64,000 nucleotides of DNA from an uncultured Gemmatimonadota bacterium (GCA_902826615.1 CADEFN010000005.1:62001-126000), one strand, 5' to 3'. Numbered from the stretch's first letter, positions 26,379 through 36,202 are shown. The notes: a model not told the origin generated them from the sequence alone. Numbers and translations: made by a program.

Positions 26379-29025
26379 GGCCCGCGGGAAGACCGAGATC
26401 GCGAAACGCTGACGCATGTACCCACGCCCAGCCGTTGGCTACCTCGGACAACGCCTGGAGCCGCAGGGTGCGCGCTGTGGCGGTGTCGCCGGCAATCGCT
26501 GCCAGCCGTGATTTGAACAGGGTGTACTCGCCAAGTGCGTGGGAAGGGGCGGGCCCGAGCTGTTCCGCTGCCCCTGCCGTATCACCCATACGCGCGCGCG
26601 ATACCGCGGCCAGCCCGCGATGGACCACACGCTCCGGAAGGTCTCGACTCAGCGAGGTGAAGACGGTGTCGGCATCGGACCAGCGGGCGAGATCGTAGTA
26701 CGCACTCCCCAGCCAGTAGCGGTGATCGCGCCGCCCAGGCTCGCTGCGCAACGCCTGCTGCAGCCAGGTCACCGCCTTCTCCAGATACCGCCGCCCCGTC
26801 ACCGAGTCATGATGGACGAAGAGTTCCTCGCCCGCCGCGACCAGCGCGCCCCCATGCGACCAGTAGGTTCCTGCGGGAAGGGCCGCAGTTTGCGCCAGCA
26901 GGGAATCGAGCGCCGCCGTCTGGCCCAGCGCGCCTGACGCGCGAGCCTCCAGTACCCAGGCCACTCGTGAATCGGGAAAACGTTTCCGCATTTCGCGAGC
27001 GGCGTCACGCTCCGCGGCGTGTGCGCCGGTCAGGTGGCGTGCGTGGGTGAGCTGCGTCCAGTATGACGGCCATCCTTTCATGAGGCCGCGGTCGGGGTTG
27101 ATCCCTTCGAGCACCTGCCGCCCCTCGGCGGCGCGGTCCATGGCGATAAGGTCGCGGCCCAGATGGTACGCTGCGCGGGACTCGGGCGCGATCTCCGCCG
27201 CACGTCGACCAGCCACTAGCGCTCGCGCGCCATCACCCTCCAGCAGCGCCGAGAGGTAGTCGAGCTGGCGCTGGTCGTATTCACTGAGGGTGTGGCGAAA
27301 CCGCGAAGCGGTAGTGATCAGGGTATCCACCCACGTGACGTCTGACTGGTTCCAGTGCGCCATGGCCGCGTAAATCAGCGGGACAGCAAAACTGCTGTCG
27401 GCAATCCACGCCTGGCGGAATTCGGTGGCCGCCGCGGCGTACTCCTGCTCGTTGTACAACGCGAGCCCGCGGTCAAACGACTGATAGGCGGCAAAGGTCG
27501 GCGGGTGTGACGCCAAACCCGGGAGAGCAGACGCGCGTTCGTCGTACGACACCGCCACCCACCCCATGAGACGCTGCCGCACATCACGTAACGCCACCTC
27601 GAGTGACTCGCGGGGCGCCACCACTGGCGGTAACGAGATGATGAGGCCGCCTTTCCTCGCATCCATGACATCGAGCCGGAAGCCGATCCGTCCCTCGGTG
27701 AGGTAGTACGCCCCGCTGATGAGGGTTCCCGCTCCCACCTCGCGCGCGAGGGCGTCGGACGCCGGCGAACCCAGCTGCTCTGTGGCATACCGCACGCTGG
27801 GCCAGGGCACGACCCGCACCAGTCCTGTCTCGTGCAGGCCCTGGGTGAGCCAGTCACCTGCCATCCGCCCCCAGATGGCGAGTGTGGTGTCTCCCGTTTC
27901 GTTCCTGAGGGGAGCCACGGCAATCGGCATCGAGAGCTCGTCACCGCCGGCCGCGTCGCGTTTGGTCCACCAGACGCCAAGCGCCATCACGAGCGCGGCT
28001 GCCGCGACCCACACAACACGAGGTGTGCTGCGGCGCTCTGTGGTCGGGATGCCCTTCGCAGGAGTACCGAGCTGTGCGACGAGTTCCGTCCCGGACGCCG
28101 GTCGCAGCGCAGGGTCCTTCTCGAGCGAACGCGTGACGAGCGCTGCCAGCGCAGCGGGGACACCCCGGGACTGCAGGGAGGTGCTGGTCTCCAGCGGGCC
28201 TTGCCCGGTGAGCATCTCGCGGGCGAGCACGCCCCACGCATACACGTCGCTGGCCGGGCCCACCATGCCACCCCGGGCCTGCTCGGGACTCATGTATCCC
28301 AGCGTGCCGACCACAATCCCTTCCCCCGTCTGGCGCAGGTCGCGCCCTTCCTCGCCCAGCGCGATGCCGAAGTCAAGCAGCCAGGCATGATCGCCGGCAC
28401 AGAGGATGTTGTCAGGCTTCAGGTCGCGATGCACGATGCCCGCCGCATGGGCGGCACCCAAGGCGTCCGCAACATCACGCAGCAGACCGATGGCCTCCCC
28501 GGCCGGGATCGCGCCCTGCCGTTCGAGCCGGGCGCGGAGTGTCTCTCCCTCCTGATGGGGCATCACGTAGTACAGCAGCCCATCCACCTCGCCTGAATCG
28601 ATCAGCGGAAGGATGTGCGGGTGTGATAACTGCGCCGCGATGCGGACCTCGGAGAGGAAACGCTGTACACCCACCAGGGCTGCCACCTCGGGGTGCAGCA
28701 CCTTGAGCACCACGGTGCGGTTGTGCTTGTGCTCGGTAGCGCGATAGACGGTGGCACTGCCCCCGCGCCCGAGGACTTCGGTGATGGTGTAACGCTCTGC
28801 GAGTGCGCGTTGCACTTGTTCGCGTGCACTGGCCGGAGGGGCGAGACGCGGGCGATCGAGAATGCCGTTCGCGCGATCGCTCGCCGCCAGCATCGCCTCC
28901 ACTTCACTCCGAATCTCCTCGCTCGTGATACGCGACAAGACATGCGCGTCGCGATCCGTGCGGTCCACGGCCAGCGCGGCATCAAACAAGCGTTCTACTT
29001 CGTCCCAGTTGCTGTCACCAGCCAT
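26362..29025 (-). CDS. membrane Ser/Thr protein kinase with TPR-rich exported half
   Basis: An 887-residue Hanks-type kinase. Kinase domain about 80-320: glycine loop LGRGGSATVY, Lys108 in VVLKVL, HRDLKPDN with Asp201, DFG at 218-220, and a GTLGYMSPEQA activation/P+1 segment. One membrane segment (VVWVAAAALVMALGVWW) lies near residue 335. The outer half is about 530 residues of TPR-like helices. The N-terminal 60 residues (MAGDSNWDEVERLFDAALAV) are typical of kinases paired with ECF sigma factors in Acidobacteria and Gemmatimonadota. The sigma factor gene ends 50 bases upstream. The likely path is from periplasmic signal to phosphorylation of a cytosolic target, possibly the sigma factor; this is inferred from linkage. 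Confidence 0.93.
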   Translation of the reverse strand: MAGDSNWDEVERLFDAALAVDRTDRDAHVLSRITSEEIRSEVEAMLAASDRANGILDRPRLAPPASAREQVQRALAERYTITEVLGRGGSATVYRATEHKHNRTVVLKVLHPEVAALVGVQRFLSEVRIAAQLSHPHILPLIDSGEVDGLLYYVMPHQEGETLRARLERQGAIPAGEAIGLLRDVADALGAAHAAGIVHRDLKPDNILCAGDHAWLLDFGIALGEEGRDLRQTGEGIVVGTLGYMSPEQARGGMVGPASDVYAWGVLAREMLTGQGPLETSTSLQSRGVPAALAALVTRSLEKDPALRPASGTELVAQLGTPAKGIPTTERRSTPRVVWVAAAALVMALGVWWTKRDAAGGDELSMPIAVAPLRNETGDTTLAIWGRMAGDWLTQGLHETGLVRVVPWPSVRYATEQLGSPASDALAREVGAGTLISGAYYLTEGRIGFRLDVMDARKGGLIISLPPVVAPRESLEVALRDVRQRLMGWVAVSYDERASALPGLASHPPTFAAYQSFDRGLALYNEQEYAAAATEFRQAWIADSSFAVPLIYAAMAHWNQSDVTWVDTLITTASRFRHTLSEYDQRQLDYLSALLEGDGARALVAGRRAAEIAPESRAAYHLGRDLIAMDRAAEGRQVLEGINPDRGLMKGWPSYWTQLTHARHLTGAHAAERDAAREMRKRFPDSRVAWVLEARASGALGQTAALDSLLAQTAALPAGTYWSHGGALVAAGEELFVHHDSVTGRRYLEKAVTWLQQALRSEPGRRDHRYWLGSAYYDLARWSDADTVFTSLSRDLPERVVHRGLAAVSRARMGDTAGAAEQLGPAPSHALGEYTLFKSRLAAIAGDTATARTLRLQALSEVANGWAWVHASAFRDLGLPAGPAVFR

Positions 29026-29074
29026 CGTCCACCCATGTGCTCAAGAACCCTGCTTCTCACTACCGCGGGTCACG

Positions 29075-29665
29075 CTAGGGATACATCTCCTTGTACAACC
29101 ATGCCCGCGCCGTTGCCCAGTCGCGTTGCACTGTGCGCGACGTCACGCCAAGGATCTCGGCAATCTCCTCTTCATTCAGTCCAGCAAAAAAACGCAGTTC
29201 CACCACTTTCGGCAATCGCGGGTTGCGTTTGCCCAGCCGCTCGAGGGCGTCGTCGAGCGCCAGCAGCTCAACGAAATCCAGCTCCACCGCCACCTCGGCA
29301 TTAGTGATCCGCACCGGAGCGCCGACACTTTTGCGCTTGACCGCGCCACGCCGCCGGGCATGATCCACGAGGACAAACCGCATGGCTCGTGCTGCGATGG
29401 CGATCAGATGTGGCCGATTTGTGGCATCGGTCACACCTCCGCCAGCGAGCCGAAGATACGCCTCGTTGACCAGGTCGCCCGGTTGCAATGTGTGGGCCGC
29501 CCGTTCGCGACGGAGGAGCGCACTCGCCGCGCGCTCGAGGTCCCCATACACCAGACCATAGAGCTCGGTTTCAGCGTCTTCATCACCACTGCGCAGCCTG
29601 TTCAGGAGCCCGGTTACGGCCCCACTGCCTGGTGCGCCTGAGTCGGAACGAGGAGCTGGCGTCAC
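29075..29665 (-). CDS. ECF sigma factor of the kinase-linked type
   Basis: A 196-residue sigma factor. Region 2 is LRSGDEDAETELYGLVYGDLERAASALLRRERAAHTLQPGDLVNEAYLRLAG, noted here by its key DLVNEAYLRL. Region 4 is VVELRFFAGLNEEEIAEILGVTSRTVQRDWATARAW, with the helix-turn-helix EEEIAEILGVTSRTVQRDW. It matches the TIGR02999-like ECF group that lacks a membrane anti-sigma factor and sits beside Ser/Thr kinases. It precedes the kinase gene by 49 bases and is divergent from the TPR gene, making that gene a candidate target. No typical ECF promoter could be fixed by eye. Confidence 0.92.
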   Translation of the reverse strand: MTPAPRSDSGAPGSGAVTGLLNRLRSGDEDAETELYGLVYGDLERAASALLRRERAAHTLQPGDLVNEAYLRLAGGGVTDATNRPHLIAIAARAMRFVLVDHARRRGAVKRKSVGAPVRITNAEVAVELDFVELLALDDALERLGKRNPRLPKVVELRFFAGLNEEEIAEILGVTSRTVQRDWATARAWLYKEMYP

Positions 29666-29776
29666 GTGGGTTTGTCGGGATCGGCGGTCAGAGGGCGAAA
29701 TATAGCTCGGAAGCCCGGCACTCGGGCGCTAGCCGCGAGATCGGCTGTCATCTGTCTGTCCATGAAGGGAGTTCTC

Positions 29777-31459
29777 ATGTCGATGTTTCGTGCTCTGTCC
29801 CGTCGTCCACATCACGCGACCCGGGGGTCGCTCATACGTCTACTCAGGGTCGCCTGCGCGCTGGCGCTGCCCCTGCCACTGCTTTCGGCTCAGCATCACT
29901 ACAGTGCCATGGGTTCGAATGGCGCCGTGGAGCTCTACACCAATCTCGGATCGCATCACTACGCCATCACCACGCGCAAACCCATCGCGCAGCAGTACTT
30001 CAACCAGGGACTGCGTTTGACGTGGGCCTTCAACCACGCCGAGGCGGTCCGCGCATTTGAAGAAGCTGAACGACTCGATCCTACCTGTGCGATGTGTTCC
30101 TGGGGTGTGGCCTATGCCCTCGGCCCGAACATCAACGCTGCCATGGAACCGGGCGCAGCCGCCAAGGCCTTCAAGGCCATCGAGCGCGCAAAGGCCCGGC
30201 AGCGCAGGGCATCGGCACGCGAGCGAGCCCTCATCGAGGCGCTCGCCACTCGTTATGCAAAGTCACCTGGCGTCTCTCGTGCCTCACTCGACTCGGCGTG
30301 GGCGGGGGCGGCAGGGGAAGTCGCGCGGCGTTTCCCCGACGACCAGGAGGCTCAGGTGCTGCACGCCGATGCGCTCATGAATCTCTCGCCCTGGAACTAC
30401 TGGAACGGTGACGGGACCGCGCGCTCTGGCACCAGTGTCATCCTGGCTCGTGTCGAGGGCGTGATGCGCACGAATCCCGATCATCCCGGCGCCTGCCATC
30501 TCTACATCCACGCCGTGGAAGCCATGCACCCGGCCCGCGCGCTTCCCTGTGCCGAACGTCTTGCGGCACTCATGCCCGGCGCCGGCCACCTCGTGCACAT
30601 GCCCGGCCACATCTACGTACGTGTAGGGCGTTATCTCGACGCCATCAAGGCCAACGAACATGCCCTGCACGCCGATGGGATGATCATGGAAGGGGCCGGT
30701 GTTGCGCGGCGTGGTATCTACGCCAACGGCTACTACCCGCATAACGCGCATTTCCTCTCCTTTGCCGCGTCGATGCTCGGCATGAGCAAATCGGCGATCA
30801 ACGCCGCCCGAGAGACGGTGCAGCGCCTTGGTAACGATGTGTCGGCCATGCCGGCCTTTGTGGAAGGGGTCACACCTGTGGTGCCGCTCACCCTGGTCAC
30901 GTTCGGAAAGTGGGCGGAGATTCTCGCGCAGCCCGAGCCGGATGAGAAACCGTCCTTCAAATCCGGGATGACCTGGTACGCCCGTGGCGTGGCACACGCG
31001 GCGCAGGGCAACACGGGCCTGGCTTTGCAGGCGTACGACAAGCTTGTCCGCATTGCTGGGTCCTACACCACGGGAGATCTGGGGACCGCGCTGCAGATCG
31101 CCACTCATGCGCTCAGCGGCGAGATCGCACTCCGCTGTGGCGTGGCCGCCGACGCGGTCGAGCACTTCCGCGAGGCAGTGCGACTGGAAGACGGGCTCAC
31201 CTACAACGAACCGCCCACCTGGTATTACCCGATGCGCCAGTCGTTAGGTATGGCGCTGCTCGCCAGCGATGACTTCCTCGGCGCCGAGAAAGCGTATCGC
31301 GAGGACCTGGCGCGATTCCCCCTGAATGGATGGTCCCTGTTCGGGCTGGCCCAGAGCCTCATGCGCCAGGGCCGGGAGGACGACGCCCGGGCGGCATGGG
31401 CCGAATTTGCCAAGGCGTGGAAACATGCCGACGTCACGCTCAAGGCATCGCGTTTCTGA
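29777..31459 (+). CDS. exported TPR-repeat protein
   Basis: A 560-residue protein. ATG 29777 has GGGAG six bases upstream; ATG 29762 is also in frame, five codons earlier. The leader HATRGSLIRLLRVACALALPLPLLSAQ is long but signal-like. The first TPR region is typical of a conserved exported family (QQYFNQGLRLTWAFNHAEAV, AFEEAERLDPTCAMCSWG). More helices follow (ACHLYIHAVEAMHPARALPCAERL; GHIYVRVGRYLDAI), ending with a TPR pair at the C-terminus. HxxH-like and Cys pairs (CAMC) could bind metal or heme, but that is not shown. It is divergent from the ECF sigma/kinase operon. Confidence 0.85.
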   Translation: MSMFRALSRRPHHATRGSLIRLLRVACALALPLPLLSAQHHYSAMGSNGAVELYTNLGSHHYAITTRKPIAQQYFNQGLRLTWAFNHAEAVRAFEEAERLDPTCAMCSWGVAYALGPNINAAMEPGAAAKAFKAIERAKARQRRASARERALIEALATRYAKSPGVSRASLDSAWAGAAGEVARRFPDDQEAQVLHADALMNLSPWNYWNGDGTARSGTSVILARVEGVMRTNPDHPGACHLYIHAVEAMHPARALPCAERLAALMPGAGHLVHMPGHIYVRVGRYLDAIKANEHALHADGMIMEGAGVARRGIYANGYYPHNAHFLSFAASMLGMSKSAINAARETVQRLGNDVSAMPAFVEGVTPVVPLTLVTFGKWAEILAQPEPDEKPSFKSGMTWYARGVAHAAQGNTGLALQAYDKLVRIAGSYTTGDLGTALQIATHALSGEIALRCGVAADAVEHFREAVRLEDGLTYNEPPTWYYPMRQSLGMALLASDDFLGAEKAYREDLARFPLNGWSLFGLAQSLMRQGREDDARAAWAEFAKAWKHADVTLKASRF

Positions 31460-31508
31460 GCTGGAGGGTGGTATGGCAGGGAAGTGATTGTGCGGTAGAT
31501 TCGCCGCC

Positions 31509-32909
31509 ATGGAACCTGGGGTCACCGCACAACTGGCCACCTTCTGCGCCACCACGCGCTACGAACACCTTCCGACCGCCGTCCGTGCAGACACAACACG
31601 CGCGGTGCTGGACTGGCTTGGCTCGGCGCTGGCCGGGTCTCTGGAGACGCCAGCACAAATGGCGCGAGAGGTGGTGGCCTCATTGGGGGCCGCAGATGAC
31701 GCCACGGTCTTCTCGGGTCCGCGCGCGTCCGCGGCGGGAGCGGCCCTCGCCAACGGAGTGGCATCGCACATCCTGGAGCTCGACGACGTTCACAAAGGCT
31801 CCACACTGCATGCCGCGGCACCGGTCATCCCAGCCGCCCTGGCGGTGGCGGAACGGGGGCACGCGACTGGCGAGGCCTTTCTCCTGGCAGTCACGTTAGG
31901 CTACGAGGCGGCGCTTCGGGTGGGAGAGGCGGTGAACCCCGGCCACTATCGGTACTGGCATCCCACCGGTACGGCGGCAACCTTCGGCGCCGCCGCCGCG
32001 GCCGGTTCACTCCTCGGCCTCTCACCACGCCAGATGCTGCACGCCTTTGGGTCGGCCGGTACGCAGGCCGCAGGCCTCTGGGAGTTCAACGCCGACGGGG
32101 CGATGAGCAAACACCTGCATCCCGGGAAGGCCGCCATGAACGGGGTGCTGGCCGCCGACCTTGCCCGCGCCGGATTCACCGGCGCCTCCCGCATTCTCGA
32201 GGGCGACCGGGGGTTCTTTCGTGCGACGACGCCGGCGTCGGACCCCACGCGCATCACGGATGCGTTAGGCACGGCATGGAAGGTGTCGGAGAACTGCTAC
32301 AAAATGCATTCCTGCTGTGGGCATACCCACACCGCCATCGATGTGGCACTGGACTACCGCGCGGCTCGTGGGTGGACCGGGGCCGAGGCTCTGCAGGAAC
32401 TGGCTACGATCGATGTGGCCACGTATGGGCCGGGGTACGAGATTGTGCGCGAGATGAATCCCTCCACGCCCTATCAAGCCAAGTTCAGCCTGGCCTACTG
32501 CGTGGCGGCGGCGCTCCTCGAGGGCAACGTGGGGCTGGCGCAATTCGACCCCTCGCGGTTCGGGACCACTGGGGTGCAACACTCCGCCATCGCCCAGCTA
32601 CTCAAGCGCATCCACGTGCGGGTTGCCCCCGATGTCACCGAGCGCTACCCCGCCGAATGGGGCACGCGGGTGCGGTTCACCGATCGACTGGCGCGCACCG
32701 AGGAGCGGAGTGCGGCCTTCCCGCGCGGTAACCCGGAGAATCCGGTGAGCACGTCCGGGCTGCGGGCCAAGTTCAGCGATCTCGTGGTCCCTCGTTTTGG
32801 CGAAGGCGCGGCCGCCAGGGCGCTCCAGTGGGTCGACACGCTCCCTGGAGCCGGCGACATGCGAGTGCATTCGGAATCGCTCGCCCTGCAGGCCTCGGCA
32901 ACTCACTGA
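31509..32909 (+). CDS. MmgE/PrpD family protein
   Basis: A 466-residue cytosolic protein of the 2-methylcitrate dehydratase / cis-aconitate decarboxylase superfamily (PF03972). Family features: VLDWLGSALAGS near the N-terminus, LANGVASHILELDDVHKGSTLHA (its core is HILELDDVH), GYEAALRVGEAV, and KMHSCCGHTHTAIDVAL in the lid domain. ATG 31509 is chosen because MEPGVTAQLATF starts the conserved domain; the in-frame extension is only 7 codons. It heads a tightly packed set with an acyl-CoA dehydrogenase, a CitE-like lyase and a CoA-transferase. That points to dehydration, hydration or decarboxylation of a branched di- or tricarboxylic acid in the same route. Confidence 0.9.
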   Translation: MEPGVTAQLATFCATTRYEHLPTAVRADTTRAVLDWLGSALAGSLETPAQMAREVVASLGAADDATVFSGPRASAAGAALANGVASHILELDDVHKGSTLHAAAPVIPAALAVAERGHATGEAFLLAVTLGYEAALRVGEAVNPGHYRYWHPTGTAATFGAAAAAGSLLGLSPRQMLHAFGSAGTQAAGLWEFNADGAMSKHLHPGKAAMNGVLAADLARAGFTGASRILEGDRGFFRATTPASDPTRITDALGTAWKVSENCYKMHSCCGHTHTAIDVALDYRAARGWTGAEALQELATIDVATYGPGYEIVREMNPSTPYQAKFSLAYCVAAALLEGNVGLAQFDPSRFGTTGVQHSAIAQLLKRIHVRVAPDVTERYPAEWGTRVRFTDRLARTEERSAAFPRGNPENPVSTSGLRAKFSDLVVPRFGEGAAARALQWVDTLPGAGDMRVHSESLALQASATH

Positions 32910-32957
32910 CGTCCCGAGCATGGCCGCAGTACCGGCCCGGTCGTACCTTTGTGCCCG

Positions 32958-34127
32958 ATGAGTGACATCAACCCACGAGCCAGGGACCACCGCGAGATCA
33001 GGGAAGGGGTGCGCGCGGTGTGCGCCGCTTTCGGTAGCGCCTACTGGCAAGGCATCGAGCGCAACAACGGATACCCGACCGAGTTTGTCCGCGCGCTCAC
33101 CGAGGCAGGGTGGCTCGCCGCACTCATTCCCGAACGCTATGGCGGGGGCGGGCTCTCGCTCACCGAGGCCTCGGTCATTCTCGAAGAAGTGAATCGCTCC
33201 GGTGCCAACAGCGGTGCCTGTCATGCGCAGATGTACATCATGGGCACCGTCCTTCGCCACGGATCTGATGCGCAGAAGGAGCAGTACCTTCCTGCCATCG
33301 CCCGCGGCGAGCTACGGCTGCAGTCTTTTGGTGTGACGGAGCCGACGACAGGGACCGATACCACACGTCTGCGCACCACTGCGGTGCGGCACGGCGACCG
33401 GTATGTGGTCAACGGGCAGAAAGTGTGGATCTCGCGAGTCCTTCATAGCGATCTGCTGCTCCTCCTGGCTCGCACCACCCCACTCGAGCTGGTGACCAAA
33501 CGCTCGCAGGGCCTCTCGGTGTTCATGGTGGATCTGCGTGGTGCAACAGAGCGTGGCCTCACCGTGCGCCCGATTGCCAACATGGTGAACCACGAAACCA
33601 GTGAGCTCTTCTTCGAGGATTTCGAGATTCCCGCTGAGAACCTCATTGGCGAGGAGGGGCAGGGTTTCCGGTACATCCTGGATGGCATGAACGCCGAACG
33701 CATTCTGATTGCCGCCGAGTGTATCGGCGACGGCTACTGGTTCACCGAACGGGCGCGAACCTACGCCTCCGAGCGCATCGTCTTCGAACGGCCGATCGGT
33801 CAGAACCAGGGTGTCCAGTTTCCCATCGCGCAAGCCTACGCCAATGTGCGGGCCGCTGACCTCATGCGTTATGAAGCGGCCCGCCTCTTTGACGAAGGGA
33901 CACCCTGCGGCGCCGAGGCCAACATGGCCAAACTGCTTGCAGCAGACGCCTCCTGGCAGGCCGCCAACACCTGTTTGCAGACCCATGGCGGCTTCGGCTT
34001 TGCCGCCGAGTATGACATCGAACGCAAGTTCCGGGAAACACGACTCTATCAAGTAGCACCGGTGTCGACCAACCTCATTCTCTCCTACCTCGGCGAACAT
34101 GTGCTGGGTATGCCCCGGTCGTTCTGA
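32958..34127 (+). CDS. acyl-CoA dehydrogenase family flavoprotein
   Basis: A 389-residue protein with the full fold: an N-terminal helical domain, FAD/substrate strands (QSFGVTEPTTGTDTTRLRT, YVVNGQKVWIS), and the C-terminal helical bundle (CLQTHGGFGFAAEYDIERKFRETRLYQ, seen in parts). The usual catalytic Glu of YEGT near the C-terminus is absent (YQVAPVSTN). A Glu is present at residue 247 in MNAERILIA, the helix-G site used by isovaleryl- and long-chain-type dehydrogenases. The stop overlaps the next start (TGATG). It probably oxidises the CoA ester made by the downstream CoA-transferase. Confidence 0.9.
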   Translation: MSDINPRARDHREIREGVRAVCAAFGSAYWQGIERNNGYPTEFVRALTEAGWLAALIPERYGGGGLSLTEASVILEEVNRSGANSGACHAQMYIMGTVLRHGSDAQKEQYLPAIARGELRLQSFGVTEPTTGTDTTRLRTTAVRHGDRYVVNGQKVWISRVLHSDLLLLLARTTPLELVTKRSQGLSVFMVDLRGATERGLTVRPIANMVNHETSELFFEDFEIPAENLIGEEGQGFRYILDGMNAERILIAAECIGDGYWFTERARTYASERIVFERPIGQNQGVQFPIAQAYANVRAADLMRYEAARLFDEGTPCGAEANMAKLLAADASWQAANTCLQTHGGFGFAAEYDIERKFRETRLYQVAPVSTNLILSYLGEHVLGMPRSF

Positions 34128-35056
34128 TGACTACCGCTGACGTCCTGTGTCGCAGCATGCTCTTTGCGCCCGCGTCGCGCCCCGAGATGATGGCGAAGGC
34201 ATCGCGGAGCGCCGCCGATGCGGTCTGTCTCGACCTCGAAGACTCCGTGGCACCGGAGATGAAGGACGCCTGCCGCGGGCACGTAGTTCAGGTACTGCGC
34301 GATCTCTCATTTGGGCACCGCCAGCGCATTGTGCGGGTGAATGGGCTGGAGACGTCGTGGACCTATCGGGACCTCATCGAGGTGGTTGAGGGAGCGGGCG
34401 GGCTGCTGGACGCCATCATGCTGCCCAAAACACGGAGTGTGGACGACGTGAAGTTCGTCGACACCATGCTGACCCAGATCGAAGGCCGTATGGGACTGCA
34501 GCGCCGTATTGGCATTCACGCCCAGATCGAAACGGCAAGCGGTTTCCTCAATCTGCGCGAGATCGCAAGCAGCTCGACGCGTCTCCAGGCGCTCATTTTC
34601 GGGGCGGGCGACTACGCCGCCTCCATGCGGATGCCCCTGGTCGACATCGGCGTCAATGACGAGTTCGACGCCGCGGTGCCGGGGCACCGGTGGCACGCAG
34701 TGATGCATGGCATCGTTGCGGCGGCGCGCGCGAATGGGCTCGGCTGTTTTGATGGCCCCTTTGCGAAGCATCAGGACGACGCCGCGTTGCGTCAGGCAGC
34801 CCTGCTCGCCAGGGCGATGGGTTTCGACGGAAAGCAGGCCATCCATCCCGCACAGCTGTCGACGATCAACGAGGTGTTCTCACCCAGTGCGGCCGAGGTC
34901 GCTCGCGCGCGTGGTGTGGTGGCCGCATGCGAAGCGGCGATGGCCGCTGGCCAGGGCGCTGCCAGTGTAAGTGGCACCATGGTGGACGCGGTCAACCTGC
35001 GAATGGCGCGAACGATCCTCTCGGTCCACGAAGCCATCACGCGCCGGGGCAGCTGA
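34127..35056 (+). CDS. CitE-like CoA-ester lyase (HpcH/HpaI family)
   Basis: A 309-residue TIM-barrel lyase. It opens with CRSMLFAPASRPEMMAKA, as in citramalyl-, malyl- and beta-methylmalyl-CoA lyases. It has DAVCLDLEDSVAPEMK, the substrate Arg in RQRIVRVNG, the Mg-binding Glu in HAQIETASG and Asp in FGAGDYAASM, and the late KQAIHPAQL. The family splits 3-hydroxyacyl-CoA esters such as (S)-citramalyl-CoA into acetyl-CoA and a 2-oxoacid. The start overlaps the preceding stop by one base, and the CoA-transferase follows 3 bases later, so the three genes are translationally linked. Confidence 0.9.
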   Translation: MTTADVLCRSMLFAPASRPEMMAKASRSAADAVCLDLEDSVAPEMKDACRGHVVQVLRDLSFGHRQRIVRVNGLETSWTYRDLIEVVEGAGGLLDAIMLPKTRSVDDVKFVDTMLTQIEGRMGLQRRIGIHAQIETASGFLNLREIASSSTRLQALIFGAGDYAASMRMPLVDIGVNDEFDAAVPGHRWHAVMHGIVAAARANGLGCFDGPFAKHQDDAALRQAALLARAMGFDGKQAIHPAQLSTINEVFSPSAAEVARARGVVAACEAAMAAGQGAASVSGTMVDAVNLRMARTILSVHEAITRRGS

Positions 35057-35059
35057 ACG

Positions 35060-36202
35060 ATGGGCGCTCTGCCGCTGTCGGGCCTTCGCGTGGTTGCCGT
35101 CGAGCAAGCGGTGAGCGCCCCCTTTTGCACGCGACAGCTGGCCGATCTGGGCGCCGAGGTGATCAAGATCGAACGCCCGGGCGAGGGTGACTTCGCGCGC
35201 GGATACGACAAGGCCATCAAGGGGGAGTCGGCCTACTTTGCCTGGCTCAACCGCGGCAAGAAAAGTGTGGTGCTCGACATTCGCGCCGAGCCGGGTCGAA
35301 CGCAGCTTGCGCAGCTGGTGGACAGCTGTGACGTGTTTGTCCACAATCTCACTCCCGGTGCCATCGAGCGGATCGGGCTTGGCTACGACGAAGTGCATGG
35401 TCGGTCTCCCCGCACCATCTGGGTCGGGCTTTCAGGATACGGGCCCGATGGCCCGCACCGCGATCGGAAAGCATACGACATGCTCATCCAGGCCGAGTCG
35501 GGGATCGTCAGCCTCACAGGGAGTGCAGACGAACCGGCCAAGGTGGGCGTGAGCATCGCCGATATCGGCAGCGGCATGTACGCCTACTCGAGCATTCTCG
35601 CGGCACTGTACGCACGCGAGAAGAGTGGAGAGGGCATGCGGATCGATATCTCGATGCTGGAATGCATGACCGAGTGGATGATGCCGCCGCTGTACACCTT
35701 CCTTGGCGAGGGCCGTGTGTCTGCGCGAGCCGGACTGCGCCACAACATGATTGTGCCCTATGGCGCCTATGCCTGCGCCGACGGACGCGTGTTGTTTGCG
35801 ATTCAGAGCGACGGGGAGTTTCGCCGGTTCTGTGATGGGGTGCTGCAACAACCAGGCGTTGCAGACGACACTGCGTATTCGACAAATGGCGCCAGGTTGC
35901 TGCACCGCGATGCACTCGAGGCACTCATCGATCAGGTGTTCAGCACCCTTCCACTGGCCACGGTGCAGGAGCGGCTCGAGCGCTCCGGTATTGCCAATGC
36001 TGCGGTGAACGATGTGCCGCAGGTGGCAAACCACCCGCAGCTGGCGGCACGCAAGCGGTGGCGTACGGTTCAGGTGCCGGGTGGCGAGATACCCGCGTTG
36101 TTGCCGCCGCACAATCTCGGGGGTGTTGAGCCCGTCATGGGCGCGGTGCCGGCACTCGGTGAACACACCGAAGAGATTCTGAACCGCTTGCCGCGAATCT
36201 GA
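35060..36202 (+). CDS. CaiB/BaiF class III CoA-transferase
   Basis: A 380-residue CoA-transferase. The N-terminus LSGLRVVAVEQAVSAPFCTRQLADLGAEVIKIERPGEGD is the standard class III opening, recognised by LADLGAEVIKIE. Asp168 in SIADIGSGMYA matches the catalytic Asp169 of formyl-CoA transferase. NRGKKSVVLDI and AYDMLIQAESG are further family signatures. It should move CoA between acids, activating the substrate of the operon. Possible reactions include succinyl-CoA:citramalate, itaconate or mesaconate transfer, judged from the neighbouring CitE-like lyase; the sequence does not decide between them. Confidence 0.92.
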   Translation: MGALPLSGLRVVAVEQAVSAPFCTRQLADLGAEVIKIERPGEGDFARGYDKAIKGESAYFAWLNRGKKSVVLDIRAEPGRTQLAQLVDSCDVFVHNLTPGAIERIGLGYDEVHGRSPRTIWVGLSGYGPDGPHRDRKAYDMLIQAESGIVSLTGSADEPAKVGVSIADIGSGMYAYSSILAALYAREKSGEGMRIDISMLECMTEWMMPPLYTFLGEGRVSARAGLRHNMIVPYGAYACADGRVLFAIQSDGEFRRFCDGVLQQPGVADDTAYSTNGARLLHRDALEALIDQVFSTLPLATVQERLERSGIANAAVNDVPQVANHPQLAARKRWRTVQVPGGEIPALLPPHNLGGVEPVMGAVPALGEHTEEILNRLPRI

